This document shows positions 34,384-43,858 of a stretch of DNA of 64,000 nt, piece by piece (position 1 is the first letter of the stretch; the number at the start of each line of letters is the position of its first letter). Origin of the DNA: Natronomonas marina (GTDB taxonomy: Archaea > Halobacteriota > Halobacteria > Halobacteriales > Haloarculaceae). The notes below the pieces were generated by a model, which was not told the origin of the DNA, did no database searches, and saw nothing but the letters and a program-made list of their open reading frames with translations. The stretch covers positions 1,054,001 through 1,118,000 of the forward strand of contig NZ_CP101154.1 in the NCBI RefSeq assembly GCF_024298905.1. Direction: 5' to 3'. The position numbers were made by a program, and so were the translations under genes.

Positions 34384-34689
34384 TTACCCCAGCTTCGACA
34401 ACAGCCGCGACAGCAGGCCGCCCGCCGGCGATTCCTGACCCTCGTCGCCGTACTCCCGGTAGAGGTAGGCGACGATGTCGTCGCTTTCGGCCATCCCGTC
34501 GACGCCGTTCTCCTCGTCGACCAGCACCGGCACCCCGTACTGGCCGCTGACCTCGTAGACCTCCTCGCGGGTCCGGCGCGCTCGGCTCACCGAGTGGGTC
34601 TCGTACTCCAGGCCGAGATCCGCCAGGGCGCGCCGGACCTTCGCACAGTAGGGACAGCCGCGCAGGTCGTACAGTTCGATGCTCGCCAT
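34384..34689 (-). CDS. Glutaredoxin-like thiol protein (CPYC)
   Basis: This 101-residue protein starts at ATG 34687-34689. It has a thioredoxin-fold opening IELYDLRGCPYCAKVRRAL with a CPYC redox pair at residues 12-15, then YGVPVLVDEE containing the cis-proline, and a GST N-terminal-like end (MAESDDIVAYL). It probably reduces disulfides in the cytoplasm or takes part in thiol transfer with gamma-glutamylcysteine, the usual haloarchaeal thiol; the partner is inferred. The TAA-like stop is followed by a convergent-free gap to the HPP gene. Confidence 0.85.
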   Translation of the reverse strand: MASIELYDLRGCPYCAKVRRALADLGLEYETHSVSRARRTREEVYEVSGQYGVPVLVDEENGVDGMAESDDIVAYLYREYGDEGQESPAGGLLSRLLSKLG

Positions 34690-34787
34690 ACGAGCGGGTC
34701 GCTCCCGACGACCCTAAGCTACCCTCGCGGTTGCGGCCGGCGCACACGACCGACGGCGCCCGCCGAAGCGAAGTCGCCGTCCGCCGG

Positions 34788-34988
34788 TCACTCCGTCGCG
34801 TAGAACCGGACCAGCCCGCAGTCCTCACAGAGGTACGCCTCGAGGTAGGCCTTGCCCCCGATGCCGAGCGGCCCGCCCTTCCGCGGGTCGTCGATGCGCA
34901 CCCGGGACGTACTGCCCGCCGAACCGTCGGTGGAGTACTCCACCTGCTCCATCTCCACCTCACAGTCCGGACAGACGCGACTGGGCAT
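34788..34988 (-). CDS. Small zinc-ribbon protein
   Basis: This 66-residue protein is taken from ATG 34986-34988 (MPSRVCPDCEVEMEQVEY). Two Cys pairs, CPDC at 6-9 and CEDC near 54-57, can bind one zinc. A TATA-like ATTTATTA lies about 27 bases upstream on the minus strand, supporting this start over the longer frame. Divergent from the membrane gene at 35089. Likely a nucleic-acid- or protein-binding ribbon; function unknown. Confidence 0.72.
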   Translation of the reverse strand: MPSRVCPDCEVEMEQVEYSTDGSAGSTSRVRIDDPRKGGPLGIGGKAYLEAYLCEDCGLVRFYATE

Positions 34989-35088
34989 ATCACCGACCGG
35001 CGCTCGCGGGTAATAAATCTCCGGCATCGCTCCGGCGCCCGGACGCCGACGACCAACATTTATTGTCGATCCTCGCAGGTATCGGCCC

Positions 35089-35838
35089 ATGACGGCGACC
35101 CTTCGCGGGACGGTCGTGGGGATGGCGGACCGTGCGAACCCGGCCTTCGCGGCCGGCGCCGTGGCGATACCGACGCTGGCGCTCGCGTACGTGCTCACGG
35201 TGGGAACCACGCCCCAGCACATCTACGTCCACGTCATGGCCGGCGTGCTGTGGACGGGCATCGACCTGTTCATGGCGCTCGTTCTCGGTCCGGTGCTCGG
35301 CGGGCTGGCGGTCGAACAGCGTGCGAGCGTCTTCCGGCGCTTCACCCCGAAGATGACGTTCCTGATGCCGACGCTGGCGGTCGTCACCATCGCCGGCGGT
35401 ATCGCGCTCGCGCTCCGGCTCGGCGTCTTCCCCAACGCCGGGCCGTGGCTAGCGCTTTTCACCGCCGCATCGCTTTTGCCCGCCCTCGCGTCGGTCGGCT
35501 GGCAGTTCGACGCACTCCGTGATCCCCGGTGGTTCGTGCCGTTCGGTCTCACGACCGTCGGCTCCGCAGCGTACCTCGCCGTCACGCTGCCCGACTTCGC
35601 GATGACCTCTCCGGCCATCGCGCTCGCGCTCGCCATCGTCGCCGTCCTGAGCGTCCTCGGGTTCGGCGTCCTGCTGCCCGGCGAGGTCCGCATCTACCTC
35701 GAGATGGGGTCGGAGACCCCCGACGACGACCTCATCAGCGAGATCGGGATGCGGAACGCGAAGCTCAGCGGCGTCCAGGGGTTCTTCCAGCTCGCCGTCG
35801 TCCTCGTGATGGTGTGGCTCCGGTGGGGGAGTCTCTGA
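35089..35838 (+). CDS. Multi-pass membrane protein (CopD/DUF2269-like)
   Basis: This 249-residue protein starts at ATG 35089. CATTTATTG about 30 bases upstream is a likely TATA element. Around six or seven helices are present. HIYVHVMAGVLWTGIDLFMA resembles the conserved His-containing helix of CopD/DUF2269 proteins, with a further RFTPKMTFLMPTLAVVTIAG segment. A cytoplasmic loop (EMGSETPDDDLISEIGMRN) precedes the last helix. Members have been proposed to bind copper or heme, but this one shows no extra metal-binding cluster. Function unknown. Confidence 0.62.
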   Translation: MTATLRGTVVGMADRANPAFAAGAVAIPTLALAYVLTVGTTPQHIYVHVMAGVLWTGIDLFMALVLGPVLGGLAVEQRASVFRRFTPKMTFLMPTLAVVTIAGGIALALRLGVFPNAGPWLALFTAASLLPALASVGWQFDALRDPRWFVPFGLTTVGSAAYLAVTLPDFAMTSPAIALALAIVAVLSVLGFGVLLPGEVRIYLEMGSETPDDDLISEIGMRNAKLSGVQGFFQLAVVLVMVWLRWGSL

Positions 35839-35877
35839 TGGCGTGCGGTTTTTGTCGGTGCGAGGGCTAGCCCGACC

Positions 35878-36225
35878 GTGCAGGTTCACGGCCACGAGGT
35901 TCGCGGCGTCGACGTCGACGACGAGACGCGGTGTGCCCACTACGGGACCGAGCGGGACGTCGTCGCCATCCGCTTTGTCTGCTGTGACACCTACTACCCC
36001 TGTTTCCGGTGTCACGTCGAGGTCGCCGACCACGACGCCGAGCGGTGGCCGATACAGCGCCGCGACGAGGCCGCGGTGCTGTGTGGCGCCTGCGGCACCG
36101 AGTTGGCCGTCCAGGAGTACCTCGGCGTGGACGCCTGCCCCGAGTGCGGGGCGGCGTTCAACCCCGCCTGCGCCGACCACTACGACCGCTACTTCGAGAC
36201 GACGGCCGCGACCGACGACGCCTGA
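35878..36225 (+). CDS. CHY-type zinc finger protein (GTG start)
   Basis: This 115-residue protein starts at GTG 35878, 39 bases after the stop of the membrane gene. It has the CHY zinc-finger arrangement: CAHYGTERDVVAIRFVCC, YYPCFRCHVEVADH, LCGACGTELAVQEYL and CPECGAAFNPACADHY. About ten Cys and several His ligands could bind three zinc ions. Bacterial and archaeal members are free-standing and of unknown role; eukaryotic relatives are found in RCHY1 ubiquitin ligases and mitochondrial Hot13. No export signal. Confidence 0.85.
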   Translation: MQVHGHEVRGVDVDDETRCAHYGTERDVVAIRFVCCDTYYPCFRCHVEVADHDAERWPIQRRDEAAVLCGACGTELAVQEYLGVDACPECGAAFNPACADHYDRYFETTAATDDA

Positions 36226-36269
36226 GTCCGAACGCGTAGCGTTTTCACCGACCGGTGCCGAGGGCGGGT

Positions 36270-36833
36270 ATGGACGACGCGGACGCCGACGACGGCCTCG
36301 CCTGGGAGACGCTCGCCTCCGAAACCGACTACACCTGCCCCGGATTCGACGTCGTGCGCGACGACGTCCGTCTGCCGGACGGCACCGAGACCGACTTCCA
36401 CTACGTCTCCGAACCGCCCTCCGTCGTCGTGCTGCCCTTCACGCCGGACGGCGACGTCGTCGTCATCGAGGAGTGGCGACAGGCCGTCGACCGGGTCAAC
36501 TACGGGCTGCCGGCCGGCGGCCTCGAGAGCGAGGACGCCGACCTGCGCTCGGCGGCCCGCCGCGAGCTGGCCGAGGAGACCGGCTACGAGGCCGGCGCCG
36601 TCGAGGCCCTCGCGACCTACGAGCCCACGAACGGCCTCTTCGACTCGGTGTTCCACTACGTCGTCGCCCGCGGCTGTGAGCCGACCGGCCAGCAGGACCT
36701 CGACCACAACGAGTCCATCCGGGTCGGCACGACGACGTTCCCCGCCCTGCGGGAGCGAGCCGTGGCCGGCGAGTTGCGGGACGGCCGCTCGGCGCTCGGA
36801 ATCCTCCAGTACGCGCTGTCCCGCGGCGACTAG
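36270..36833 (+). CDS. Nudix hydrolase (ADP-ribose pyrophosphatase-like)
   Basis: This 187-residue protein is taken from ATG 36270; a GTG five codons earlier is possible. The Nudix box spans GGLESEDADLRSAARREL and AEETGY (G-x5-E-x7-REL-x-EE-x-GY), complete in all metal-binding Glu residues. VVVIEEWRQAVDRVNYGLPAG before it is typical of ADP-ribose pyrophosphatases, which hydrolyse ADP-ribose or related nucleotide sugars. It is convergent with the SDR gene at 36946; an inverted repeat fills the gap. Confidence 0.87.
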   Translation: MDDADADDGLAWETLASETDYTCPGFDVVRDDVRLPDGTETDFHYVSEPPSVVVLPFTPDGDVVVIEEWRQAVDRVNYGLPAGGLESEDADLRSAARRELAEETGYEAGAVEALATYEPTNGLFDSVFHYVVARGCEPTGQQDLDHNESIRVGTTTFPALRERAVAGELRDGRSALGILQYALSRGD

Positions 36834-36836
36834 CTC

Positions 36837-36946
36837 ATACTGCCGGCTGTAACTATCTAAGCCAGTGGTGGCGGAAACCCGACTGTACAGAACGGCTACT
36901 GTCGAACATCACGAAACGGCCTTCACGTAATTACAGCCGGCAGTAT
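36837..36946. repeat. 16-bp inverted repeat between convergent stops
   Basis: ATACTGCCGGCTGTAA at 36837-36852 and its exact reverse complement at 36931-36946 are separated by 78 bases. The left arm begins three bases after the Nudix stop; the right arm ends on the first base of the SDR stop. The enclosed stretch has no open frame. It could be a two-way terminator, a small non-autonomous element or a regulator-binding repeat. Confidence 0.75.
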
Positions 36947-38043
36947 CACGTCATCGCGGCGTCGTCGATTTCGGGGTGCTCGCGGTAGAACTCGACGAGG
37001 TTCTCGGCGTACTCCTCGAACCGCGGGCACTCGATGCCGGAGCCCTCCAGATCCTCGAGGGCGTTCGAGCAGTCGAAACTGGCCCCCCAGGTCTGGAACT
37101 CGAAGCCGCCGCTCTTGACCAGTTCGTGCTCGGGGTCCAGCGACTCCAGTAGCCCGCGGACGATTCCCTTCGGGTACGGCGGGACGAAGGTGTGTTTCTT
37201 GCCCGCCGCCTCCCCGAGCGTCTTGATGAGTTCGACCGTCGAGGGCGGGTCGGGGTCCGCGAGGTGGTACACCTTCCCCTCGGATTCGTCGATGCCGCTC
37301 AGGTAGCCGATGGCGTCGACCACGTAGTCGCGGGGGACGACGTTGAACTCCGCGTCGCCCGCGCCGCGCGGCGCCGGCACGACGGCGTAGTCGCCCTGGT
37401 CGAGCAGGGTCTCGACGAAGGCGTAAGGACCGTCGTACTTCTGTGTCTCGCCGGTCTCGCTGTCGCCGACGGCGGCGCCCGGCCGGTAGATGGTGGTCGG
37501 TATCTCGTCCATCCGCTCCTGGACGAGTACCTCCGCGCCGTGCTTCGTCGACTCGTAGTAGTTGCCGAACTTCTGGCCCTCCAGCAGCATCTCCTCGGTG
37601 AACCGGCCCTCGTAGAGACCGGAGACGACGACGGTGCTGACGTAGTGCAAGCGGTCGACGTCGGCGCCCTCGGCGAAGTCGAGGACGTGTCGCGTCCCCT
37701 CGATGTTGACCTGCTTGCCCGGTTCCCGGTCCATCGTCAGGTCGTAGATGGCCGCCAGGTGGTAGACCTCGAGGCTGTCGGCCTGCAACTCGTCGTAGGC
37801 GTCGCCGAGACCGAGGTCGCCCTCGGTGATGTCGCCCTCGACCAGTCGGACGCGGTCGGCCACCGCCTCGTCGTCGCCCTCGGCGTCGGCCGCTATCTCG
37901 TCGACTCGCGTCTCGGCCTCCTCGCGGTACTTCGACTGTATCAGACACGTCACCGTCGTCTCGGCGTCGTGCCGTTCGAGGAGTCGCTCGACCAGCGCCG
38001 AACCGAGGAACCCGGGGAACCCGGTGAGGAACACCGTCGTCAT
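36946..38043 (-). CDS. Extended SDR, fatty acyl-CoA/thioester reductase-like
   Basis: This 365-residue protein is taken from ATG 38041-38043 (MTTVFLTGFPGFLGSALVER). The NAD(P) loop is GFPGFLG. VYHLAAIYDLTMD, VNIEGTRHVLDFA and YYESTKHGAEVLVQE (YxxxK) follow the pattern of the male-sterility/NAD-binding-4 group, which contains fatty acyl-CoA reductases and thioester reductase domains. TTIYRPGAAVGDSETGETQK agrees. It may reduce an acyl thioester or act on an isoprenoid-linked substrate. Specificity unknown. Confidence 0.78.
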   Translation of the reverse strand: MTTVFLTGFPGFLGSALVERLLERHDAETTVTCLIQSKYREEAETRVDEIAADAEGDDEAVADRVRLVEGDITEGDLGLGDAYDELQADSLEVYHLAAIYDLTMDREPGKQVNIEGTRHVLDFAEGADVDRLHYVSTVVVSGLYEGRFTEEMLLEGQKFGNYYESTKHGAEVLVQERMDEIPTTIYRPGAAVGDSETGETQKYDGPYAFVETLLDQGDYAVVPAPRGAGDAEFNVVPRDYVVDAIGYLSGIDESEGKVYHLADPDPPSTVELIKTLGEAAGKKHTFVPPYPKGIVRGLLESLDPEHELVKSGGFEFQTWGASFDCSNALEDLEGSGIECPRFEEYAENLVEFYREHPEIDDAAMT

Positions 38044-38165
38044 GCGAACCGACAACACTCCCCGGCGACGTATACGTTGTGCCCCTGTTTCGAGGGGGCG
38101 TTAATACGGCCCCGGCGCTACCGGGACGGGAACCGATTTACGCCGGGCGGTCGATGAATCGAGGC

Positions 38166-40064
38166 ATGTCATCCGAGACGGACGCCCTGGAGGAACTGGC
38201 CGCCCTGCCCACGCTGGCGCACCCGACCGTCTCGCCGGACGGCGAGCGGGTCGCCTACTACTACGACGTCACCGGCCGCAACGAACTCCACGTCCTCGAT
38301 ATCGAGACCGGGGAAACCGAGCGGTGGAGCGACGGCGAGGTGCCGCGGAACGCACGCTGGTTCCTCCGGTGGAGCGCCGACGGCGAGCGCGTCTTCTTCC
38401 ACGACGACGAGGCCGGCGACGAGCAGAACGACGTCCGCGCCATCGACGCCGACGGGACCGTCGAGACGGTCGTCGAGTCCGAGGGGCAGAACAGCCTCCG
38501 CGACGTCGACCCCGGCGGCGAGTTCGTCGTCGTCGGCTCCTCCCGCGACGGCCAGATGAACTGCTACCGGCACGCCGTCGACGGCGAGTCGGTGGCAAAA
38601 CTCACCGACTACGACCGCGCTGTCTGGCAACCGACGCTGTCGCCCGACGGCGAGCGACTCGCCTACAGCACGAACGAGACCGACGACTACGACAACCGGG
38701 ACGTCTACGTCGCAAGCGTCGAGTCGCTTTCGACCGACGGACCCGCCGGCGGTCCCGACGACGCGTCGGACGCCCGCAACCTCGAAATCGGCGAGGTCGG
38801 CGCCGAGGCCGTCGTCGTCGACTGGGACCCCGACGGCGAGCGCCTGCTCGTCTCGGACAACACCGACGACCTGAGTCGGTGTGGCGTCTACGACCTGACG
38901 GACGACTCGGTGACGTGGCTGGGCGACGGCGGGGCCGAAGAGCACCCGGAGTGCTTCGGCGCCGACGGCGACCGCGTCGTCGCCACCCGGACCCGCCGCG
39001 CGGCGACCGTGCCGGTCGTCTACGACCTGGCAACCGGCGAAGGGCGGGAACTGGACCTGCCGGAGGGCGTCGCCGACTTCGGCATGGCCGGCCGGTCGGT
39101 CATCGACGCCGACCGCATCCTCCTGACCCACACGACGCCGACCCGTCGACCCGACCTCCTTGCCTACGACCTGGCCGACGACGAGACGGAGACACTCGTG
39201 GCGGCCGAGTACGGTCCCTTCTCGCCCGACGACTTCGCCGACGCCGAGTACTTCACGTTCGACTCGAACGGTATCCCCGAGACCGACGCCGAGGCCGTCG
39301 CCCACGACCCCTACGAGACGCTGGAGATCGGTGCGCTGCTGTACGATTCCGGCGAGCGACCGTCGCCGCTGGTCGTCACGCCCCACGGCGGGCCCCGCGC
39401 CCGCGACAGCAAGGCGTTCGACCTCTACACGCAGGTGCTCGTCCAGCAGGGGTACGCCGTGCTGCAGGTCAACTACCGCGGGTCGACCGGCCGCGGGCGC
39501 GAGTTCGTCGAGGAACTGTACGACGACTGGGGCGGCGCCGAGCAGGGCGACGTCGCCGTCGGCCTCGAGACCGTCCTCGCCGACCGCGAGTGGGTCGACG
39601 ACGACCGCGTCGCCGTCTTCGGCGGGTCCTACGGCGGCTACTCGGCGTACTGGCAACTCGTCCAGTACCCGTCGCTGTACGACGCCGGCGTCGCCTGGAT
39701 CGGTCTCACCGACCTCGAGGCGATGTACGAGGAGACGATGCCGCACTTCCGGACGGAGTTGATGGAGAAGTACCTCGGGACGCCCGAGGAGAACCCGGAC
39801 CTGTACCGCGAGCGCTCGCCGATCACCCACGCCGACAACCTCGCGGCGCCGCTTTTCGTCCTGCACGGCGTCAACGACCGCCGGGTGCCGGTCTCGCAGG
39901 CGCGACTGTTCCGCGACCGACTGACGGAACTGGGCTACGAGGAGGGCGAAGGCGCCGACTTCGAGTACCGCGAACTCGGCGAGGAGGGCCACGCCTCCTC
40001 GGACATCGACCAGAAGAAACGGACCTTCCGCCTGCTCGTGGATTTCCTCGACCGGCGGGTCTGA
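38166..40064 (+). CDS. S9-family prolyl oligopeptidase-like serine peptidase
   Basis: This 632-residue protein is taken from ATG 38166 (MSSETDALEELAALPTLAHP); an ATG four codons earlier also fits. The N-terminal 350 residues form a beta-propeller with repeated SPDGER-type blades (TVSPDGERVAYY, TLSPDGERLAY). The C-terminal alpha/beta-hydrolase has the triad Ser488 (FGGSYGGYS), Asp571 (HGVNDRRVP) and His609 (EEGHASS). GGPRARDSKAFDLYTQVL is the usual oxyanion region. It should cleave short peptides or acylated peptides in the cytoplasm; no signal peptide is seen. Confidence 0.9.
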   Translation: MSSETDALEELAALPTLAHPTVSPDGERVAYYYDVTGRNELHVLDIETGETERWSDGEVPRNARWFLRWSADGERVFFHDDEAGDEQNDVRAIDADGTVETVVESEGQNSLRDVDPGGEFVVVGSSRDGQMNCYRHAVDGESVAKLTDYDRAVWQPTLSPDGERLAYSTNETDDYDNRDVYVASVESLSTDGPAGGPDDASDARNLEIGEVGAEAVVVDWDPDGERLLVSDNTDDLSRCGVYDLTDDSVTWLGDGGAEEHPECFGADGDRVVATRTRRAATVPVVYDLATGEGRELDLPEGVADFGMAGRSVIDADRILLTHTTPTRRPDLLAYDLADDETETLVAAEYGPFSPDDFADAEYFTFDSNGIPETDAEAVAHDPYETLEIGALLYDSGERPSPLVVTPHGGPRARDSKAFDLYTQVLVQQGYAVLQVNYRGSTGRGREFVEELYDDWGGAEQGDVAVGLETVLADREWVDDDRVAVFGGSYGGYSAYWQLVQYPSLYDAGVAWIGLTDLEAMYEETMPHFRTELMEKYLGTPEENPDLYRERSPITHADNLAAPLFVLHGVNDRRVPVSQARLFRDRLTELGYEEGEGADFEYRELGEEGHASSDIDQKKRTFRLLVDFLDRRV

Positions 40065-40318
40065 GGCTCCGCGTCGGTCGTCTCGTTGTCTCGGCTGCCC
40101 TCTCGCCGGGTCGGTCGTCCTGACTCGCGCGAACACGCCTGGCGACCGCGTTCCGAACGCGCCGCGCGGTTGCCGTCGCGGTGCCGTCCCTGGTGGAATC
40201 GAAGGGCGGGGGCTGCGTGGCGGCGGAGCCGCCAGCCGCCCGAGGGCTTCGCAGGTAGAGCAGTCGGAGGAAACGGCGACCGCGAGCCAGTCGGCGGAGC
40301 GTTTCGAGGGAGTCGGCG

Positions 40319-40867
40319 TTACTCGTCGACGTGGACGGACTCGATGGCGACCTCCTCGCGGGGCTGGTCGTTGCGGTCCGTCGGCAGCGAGCCGATCTCC
40401 TCGACGACGTCCATGCCGTCGACGACCTCGCCGAAGACGGCGTGGCGGCCGTCCAGATGGGACTGGGCGTCCAGGGTGATGAAGAACTGGCTGCCGTTAG
40501 TGTCCGGCCCGGAGTTGGCCATCGAGAGGACTCCGGGACCGTCGTGGGTGAGATCGTCGTGGAACTCGTCGTCGAACTCGTAGCCGGGACCGCCGCGGCC
40601 GGTGCCGGTCGGGTCCCCGCCCTGGATCATGAACCCCTCGATGATCCGGTGGAACACCGCGCCCTCGTACAGCGAGTCGCCGCGAGTTTCGCCGCTCTCG
40701 GGGTCCTCCCAGGTGTTCGTGTCCGGCGCGGGGTCGGCGTCGGCGGCGGGGTCGTGCCGGGCCAGTCCGAGGAAGTTCTCGACGGTGCGGGGCGCTCGGT
40801 CGGCGAACAGTTCGATAGTGACCTCGCCGTGGGTCGTCCCCAGCGTGACGGTCGGGTTGTCGCTCAT
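40319..40867 (-). CDS. Cyclophilin-type peptidyl-prolyl isomerase
   Basis: This 182-residue protein is taken from ATG 40865-40867 ([20 protein letters not shown]). The active-site blocks are present: [42 protein letters not shown] 40-residue insert between the first strands ([19 protein letters not shown]) is acidic. A 627-codon open frame that extends far upstream is a read-through of antisense sequence of the monooxygenase gene. The 254 bases between this gene and the S9 peptidase hold only GC-rich sequence with a short palindrome and no supportable gene. Confidence 0.92.
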   Translation of the reverse strand: MSDNPTVTLGTTHGEVTIELFADRAPRTVENFLGLARHDPAADADPAPDTNTWEDPESGETRGDSLYEGAVFHRIIEGFMIQGGDPTGTGRGGPGYEFDDEFHDDLTHDGPGVLSMANSGPDTNGSQFFITLDAQSHLDGRHAVFGEVVDGMDVVEEIGSLPTDRNDQPREEVAIESVHVDE

Positions 40868-41050
40868 ACCCGACGGGAGGCGTGGGCGCCGCAAAAGGCT
40901 GCCGACTGCGTCCGTCCGCCGACGGCCGCTGCCCGCGGGCACCGCCCGACCGTCCCTGCCCGTCGGCTCCGCCCCCCACGTCGTTTCGCCTCGCTTACGA
41001 GGTAGCAGATTCACGGTGACGTGGAACCGACGACGGGACGGTGACAACCC

Positions 41051-42730
41051 GTGTCTGAGGAGGTCGACCGGACCGAAGCGACCGCGGCGGAGACGCCCGC
41101 CGACGCCGACTACGACGCCGTCGTCGTCGGAGCGGGCTTTTCGGGGCTGTACATGCTGCATCGGCTCCGGGAACTGGGGCTTTCGGTGCGCGTCTACGAG
41201 AAGGGCGACGGCGTCGGCGGGACGTGGTACTGGAACCGCTACCCCGGCGCCCGCTGCGACAGTGAGAGCCACATCTACTGTTACTCCTTCTCCGAAGAGC
41301 TCTACGAGGAGTGGGAGTGGACCGAGCGCTACCCCGAACAGCCCGAGATTCTGGAGTACCTCGAGTTCGCCGCCGACCGACTCGACCTCCGGGACGACAT
41401 CGCCTTCGGGACTGAGGTCACCCGGGCGAGCTACGACGAGGACTCGGCGACGTGGACCGTCGAGACGGCCGACGGCGACCGCGTCGAGACGCGCTTTTTC
41501 GTCAGCGCCGTCGGCTGTCTCTCCGAACCGTTCAAACCCGACTTCGACGGTCTCGAAACCTTCGAGGGTGAGTGGTACCACACCGCCCGGTGGCCCCACG
41601 AGGGCGTCGAACTCGACGGCAAGCGCGTCGGCGTCGTCGGCACGGGTTCGACCGGCATCCAGTTCATCTCGGCCAGCGCCTCGCGTGCCGGCCACCTGAC
41701 CGTCTTCCAGCGGACGCCGAACTACGCCGTCCCCGCGCGGAACCGCCCGCTCGACGACGAGGAGTACGACGAGATACGCGACCGCTACGACGACATCTGG
41801 GAGCGGGCCCGCAACTCCCGGCTCGGGATGCCGTTCGAACCGGACCGAAACTCCGCCCGTGGACTCTCCGACGACGAGATACGGGACCTCCTGGAGGAAC
41901 GCTGGCAGCAGGGCGGCTTCCGGTTCCTCCACGCCTTCGAACCCGGTCACGTACTGTCGAACGCCGAGACCAACGAGGTCATCTCGGAGTTCATCCGCGA
42001 AAGGATCCGCGAGCGGGTCGACGACCCCGAAACCGCCGAGAAACTGGTCCCGACCGACCACCCCTACGGCGCCAAGCGCCCGCCGATGGACTACGGCGAC
42101 TACTACGGGACCTACAACCGCGAGGACGTCTCGCTGGTCGACGTCGACGCGAACCCGATAGCGGAAGTCACGCCCGACGGCGTCCGGACGACGGCCGACC
42201 ACTACGACCTCGACGTGCTGGTCTTTGCGACGGGGTTCGACGCGATGACCGGCGCACTGTTAGCGATGGACATCCGGGGGCGAGACGGCCTGCCGCTCGA
42301 ATCGAAGTGGGAGGGCGGTCCCACGACGTACCTCGGTCTCGGCGTCCACGGCTTCCCGAACCTCTTCACCATCACCGGGCCACAGAGCCCCTCCGTGCTG
42401 ACGAACATGCCGATGTCCATCGAACAGCACGTCGAGTGGATAGCCGACTGCATCGCCTACATGGACCGGAACGGCTACGACCGCATCGAACCGACCGAAA
42501 CGGCCGAACGGCAGTGGGTCTCCCAGACCAACATGCTGGCCGACAACATGCTGTTCTCGGAGGCCGACTCGTGGTACCGCGGCGAGAACGTCCCCGACAA
42601 GCCGAACGTCTTCACGCCGTTCCCCGGCGGACTGGAGATGTACCGCGGCATCTGCGAACGGGTCGCCGAGGACGACTACGACGGCTTCGAACTCCGGCGG
42701 GCCGCCGACGCACCGGCGGTCGAACGGTAG
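41051..42730 (+). CDS. Flavin-containing monooxygenase, Baeyer-Villiger type (GTG start)
   Basis: This 559-residue protein starts at GTG 41051. The FAD loop GAGFSG is at 27-32, NADPH loop GTGSTG near 197-202, and between them the Baeyer-Villiger fingerprint [12 protein letters not shown] at 171-182. [20 protein letters not shown] and [13 protein letters not shown] are also typical of cyclohexanone or phenylacetone monooxygenase relatives. It would insert oxygen into a ketone using NADPH and O2. Substrate unknown. It is divergent from the cyclophilin gene with 183 bases between them and convergent with the TrpD-like gene. Confidence 0.9.
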   Translation: MSEEVDRTEATAAETPADADYDAVVVGAGFSGLYMLHRLRELGLSVRVYEKGDGVGGTWYWNRYPGARCDSESHIYCYSFSEELYEEWEWTERYPEQPEILEYLEFAADRLDLRDDIAFGTEVTRASYDEDSATWTVETADGDRVETRFFVSAVGCLSEPFKPDFDGLETFEGEWYHTARWPHEGVELDGKRVGVVGTGSTGIQFISASASRAGHLTVFQRTPNYAVPARNRPLDDEEYDEIRDRYDDIWERARNSRLGMPFEPDRNSARGLSDDEIRDLLEERWQQGGFRFLHAFEPGHVLSNAETNEVISEFIRERIRERVDDPETAEKLVPTDHPYGAKRPPMDYGDYYGTYNREDVSLVDVDANPIAEVTPDGVRTTADHYDLDVLVFATGFDAMTGALLAMDIRGRDGLPLESKWEGGPTTYLGLGVHGFPNLFTITGPQSPSVLTNMPMSIEQHVEWIADCIAYMDRNGYDRIEPTETAERQWVSQTNMLADNMLFSEADSWYRGENVPDKPNVFTPFPGGLEMYRGICERVAEDDYDGFELRRAADAPAVER

Positions 42731-42739
42731 CCGGGCGGT

Positions 42740-43804
42740 TCAGAACGACCGCAACGCCTCGAGTCGCTCCGCGGCCGCACCGCTCTCGAGGACCTCGCGG
42801 GCCTGCCGGAGACCGCCGCGAACGTCGTCGGCGTCGCCGCCCGCGTAGACCCGGAGCGCGGCGTTGACCGCGACGGCGTCGGCGAAGCGGTCCTCCCGCT
42901 CGCCTTCGAGCACCGCCTCGGTGATTTCGGCGGAGTCGGCGGCCACGTCCTCGACAGCGAGGTCCTCGCTCTCGAAGTCCATCCCGTACTCGGGGGTCTC
43001 GATGTCGAAGTCGTCCATCTCCTCGCCCTCGTTCCAGACGGCCACCTTCGTCGACCCCGGCCGGACGTCGTCGTACCCCTCCATGCCCTGGAACATGACG
43101 ACGCGGTCGACGGTGGCCGTCTCGCTCTCCCCGAAGGTGTCGATGATGCGCTTGGCATAGGGGAGGTGATAGAAGGAGCCCAGATGCGTCGACGCCTCGG
43201 CGGGGTTGGCCAGCGTCTCGATGGTGTTGACGAACGTGCGGACGCCCATCTTCTCGCGGCGCTCCGCGAGGGCGTCGATTGCGGGCGCGAAGTTGGGCTG
43301 GTAGTAGAAGCCAAAGCCCACCTCGTCGGTCATCGCGGCGGATTCGGCGGGCGCCAGGTCCGTCCGGACGCCGAGTTCCTCGAGGACGTGCTTGTAGGCG
43401 TCCTGTTTCTGTGTCGGGACGCGGTCCCCGGAGTGGGCGACGACGGGCGTGCCGGCCGCGGCGGCGACGAGACCGGCCGCGACGCCGAAGATGGCGCTGC
43501 GGCCCTTTCCGTCGTAGTTGGCGCCGCAGTCGACGGGGTCGCAGTCCGGCGACGCCGTCTCGACGTCCTCGCTCATCACGTTGACGAAGGCGCCCAGTTC
43601 CTCGGGCGTGTTTCGCTTCCAGCGGTTCGCCAGCCAGAAGGCCCCCAGCGTCGTCGGGTCCGGCACCCCGTCGACGATGCGTCGGAACGCCTCGGCGGCC
43701 TGCTCGCGGGTCATGTCGTCGGCGGACTTGTGCCCGGAGCCGACGACCTCCGTCATCAGCCGTTGCAGCGGCCACTCGCCGTACTTCTCTGTCGCTTTCG
43801 CCAT
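42740..43804 (-). CDS. Anthranilate phosphoribosyltransferase-like protein (TrpD2-like)
   Basis: This 354-residue protein starts at ATG 43802-43804. The N-terminal helical domain (MTREQAAEAFRRIVDGVPDP, LGAFWLANRWKRNTPEELGA) and YYQPNFAPAIDALAERREKMG with RTFVNTIETLANPA match the glycosyltransferase family 3 fold of TrpD. The canonical PRPP-binding GTGGD loop is changed: the corresponding place reads DCGANYDGKGRSAIFG. This fits the TrpD2/YbiB-type paralogues, some of which bind nucleic acid rather than make tryptophan. No other trp genes are nearby. A role outside tryptophan synthesis is likely. Confidence 0.75.
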   Translation of the reverse strand: MAKATEKYGEWPLQRLMTEVVGSGHKSADDMTREQAAEAFRRIVDGVPDPTTLGAFWLANRWKRNTPEELGAFVNVMSEDVETASPDCDPVDCGANYDGKGRSAIFGVAAGLVAAAAGTPVVAHSGDRVPTQKQDAYKHVLEELGVRTDLAPAESAAMTDEVGFGFYYQPNFAPAIDALAERREKMGVRTFVNTIETLANPAEASTHLGSFYHLPYAKRIIDTFGESETATVDRVVMFQGMEGYDDVRPGSTKVAVWNEGEEMDDFDIETPEYGMDFESEDLAVEDVAADSAEITEAVLEGEREDRFADAVAVNAALRVYAGGDADDVRGGLRQAREVLESGAAAERLEALRSF

Positions 43805-43858
43805 GTCGGGCGTTGGGGCTACCGCGCCAAAAACGTCCCTCTTTCGGCGACCGAACGG

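Noticed and set aside
38169-40136. Long open frame of 655 codons on the minus strand
   Set aside because: It is wholly antisense to the S9 peptidase, which has the full catalytic triad. High GC leaves few stop codons in such shadow frames, and the translation has no recognisable motif.
40065-40318. Possible small gene between the S9 peptidase and cyclophilin
   Set aside because: Only short frames without promoter-like sequence or coding character are present; a GCGGCGGAGCCGCC palindrome is the only notable feature.
40868-42202. Upstream extension of the cyclophilin frame to 627 codons
   Set aside because: The extra residues are antisense to the monooxygenase gene. The cyclophilin begins cleanly at ATG 40867.
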